Assembly: GCA_937892135.1 (NCBI GenBank)
Contig: CALAUK010000149.1
Location: forward strand, 1-6,354
Direction: 5' to 3'
Origin: an uncultured Clostridia bacterium
Lineage (GTDB): Bacteria > Bacillota > Clostridia > UBA1381 > UMGS1253
DNA length: 6,354 bases
The first letter of the stretch is position 1. Each line of letters begins with the position of its first letter. A model generated the notes under the pieces. The model ran no database searches. It had not been told where the DNA came from and was given only the letters and a program-made list of their open reading frames with translations. This document shows positions 5,410 through 6,354 of this stretch, in pieces. The position numbers and the translations under genes are program-made.

Positions 5410-6354
5410 TTATTCTTCTCTCATTGTAGCATAAGCCATAATCTTTTCCTGAGTTGCATCTTTAATGTCAATCTCGCCGGTTATGCGACCTTCACACATT
5501 ACCACAACTCTGTCGCTTAATCTCTGGATTTCCGCAAGTTCCGAGGAAATCATAATAACCGATTTTCCCTGGGCTACAAGTTCTTCCATCAAAGTGTACA
5601 TTTCACTTTTCGCTCCGATATCTATACCTCTTGTAGGTTCGTCGAATATAAATATGTCGGAGTTTTTAAGAAGCCATCTTGCAACAATAACCTTCTGCTG
5701 ATTTCCGCCTGAAAGATTTTTAAGAAGCTGCTTCATCGAAGGTGTTTTTGTTTTAAGCTTTCCGTTTTCTCTCTCTGCATCTGCATCAATCAAACGGTCA
5801 TTTATCCAACCCGCTTTAATGTAGTTGTCAAGCGAGGAAAGCACTGAGTTTTCCGAAACGGACTTGTCAAGCATAAGACCGAATCTCTTTCTGTCTTCCG
5901 AAAGATAGCAAATTCCTTTTTTAACTGCATCCTCAGGCGTTTTAATCTTTGCTTTCTCCCCATTTATAAAGATTTCACCGCTATCCACAGGGTCTGCTCC
6001 GTATATTGCACGGGCCACCTCTGTTCTTCCGGCTCCCATAAGGCCCGAGAAACCGAGAATTTCGCCTTTTCTTAATTTAAAGCTTACATTTTTTATTTCT
6101 TTGCCGCGGTTTAGATTTTTTACCTCCAAAACAACCTCAGCATCGTCCGGGACATTACTTTCTTCCTTTTTGTCGCCATAAATAACACGGCCAACCATCA
6201 TTTTAACAATCTCGTCTTTTGTTGTGTCCTTTGTTATTAATGTTCCGACATATTCACCATCACGCATTACTGTTATACGGTCTGAAATTCTGTTTATTTC
6301 ATCCATACGGTGCGAGATGTATACCATTCCTATTCCTTTAGCCTTAAGGTCGTT
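5410..6354 (-). CDS. Sugar ABC transporter ATPase, double-domain (RbsA/MglA-like), C-terminal part
   Basis: The cytoplasmic ATPase that powers the importer. Only the last 314 residues are in the window; the frame stays open to base 6354, so the ATG at 6327 is internal and not the start. RbsA/MglA proteins are about 500 residues, so roughly 190 are missing, including the first domain's Walker A, signature and Walker B. Visible from the first domain is its switch region YISHRMDE with His15 (numbered from the window edge). The second domain is complete: GLMGAGRT at 104-111 in place of a canonical Walker A (Arg instead of Lys), signature LSGGNQQ at 214-220, Walker B IFIFDEP from 234, D-loop region TRGID, and a degenerate switch ISSE with Ser instead of His. 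These substitutions are the norm for the second domain of this family and do not mean inactivation. The permease gene begins 26 bases downstream. Confidence 0.94.
   Translation of the reverse strand, partial: NDLKAKGIGMVYISHRMDEINRISDRITVMRDGEYVGTLITKDTTKDEIVKMMVGRVIYGDKKEESNVPDDAEVVLEVKNLNRGKEIKNVSFKLRKGEILGFSGLMGAGRTEVARAIYGADPVDSGEIFINGEKAKIKTPEDAVKKGICYLSEDRKRFGLMLDKSVSENSVLSSLDNYIKAGWINDRLIDADAERENGKLKTKTPSMKQLLKNLSGGNQQKVIVARWLLKNSDIFIFDEPTRGIDIGAKSEMYTLMEELVAQGKSVIMISSELAEIQRLSDRVVVMCEGRITGEIDIKDATQEKIMAYATMREE

Noticed and set aside
6060..6270. Non-canonical Walker A and missing switch His in the second ATPase domain as a sign of decay
   Set aside because: GLMGAGRT and ISSE in the second domain are standard in RbsA/MglA-type ATPases; the frame is intact and the signature and Walker B are normal.

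Overview
The window reads as a low-GC Gram-positive, clostridia-like (Firmicutes) chromosome segment. The pointers are strong Shine-Dalgarno sites of the AAGGAGG type, a lipoprotein-anchored sugar-binding protein, TAA at all six visible stops, AT-rich codons, and protein variants typical of anaerobic Firmicutes. This placement is inferred from style, not from a marker gene. Every supported gene lies on the minus strand, so transcription runs from high to low coordinates. The gene at each edge is cut by the window.

Right half (6354 down to about 3209): a CUT2-type (ribose/galactose-like) sugar ABC importer in the order ATPase (C-terminal 314 residues only), membrane permease, substrate-binding lipoprotein. 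It closes with a clear intrinsic terminator (stem 3217-3241, then seven T). The binding protein keeps most RbsB sugar-contact positions but lacks the Arg that follows the hinge-side Asp, so ribose should not be assumed.

Left half (about 3190 down to 1): a new transcription unit begins at a good sigma-A-like promoter (-35 at 3184-3189, -10 at 3161-3166, 17-bp spacer). It carries four closely packed genes: fucU (sugar mutarotase), a TRIC/UPF0126 seven-helix membrane protein, a D-2-hydroxyacid dehydrogenase, and tex (first 345 residues only). Gaps are 12 to 24 bases and ribosome sites sit at or just past the upstream stop codons, so the genes are probably co-transcribed and perhaps translationally coupled.

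Working together: the importer brings a monosaccharide into the cell, and the adjacent mutarotase could interconvert its anomers for a downstream enzyme. The dehydrogenase may reduce a 2-keto acid. TRIC and Tex are general functions with no evident link to sugar use. No isomerase, kinase or regulator for the sugar is visible.

The first three genes of the left operon all use non-ATG starts. Shine-Dalgarno placement moves two of these starts downstream of the longest reading frame. There are no RNA genes, mobile elements, CRISPR arrays or gene-free stretches over 300 bases. I do not see an undescribed system here; the window is ordinary metabolism with a few details worth checking.
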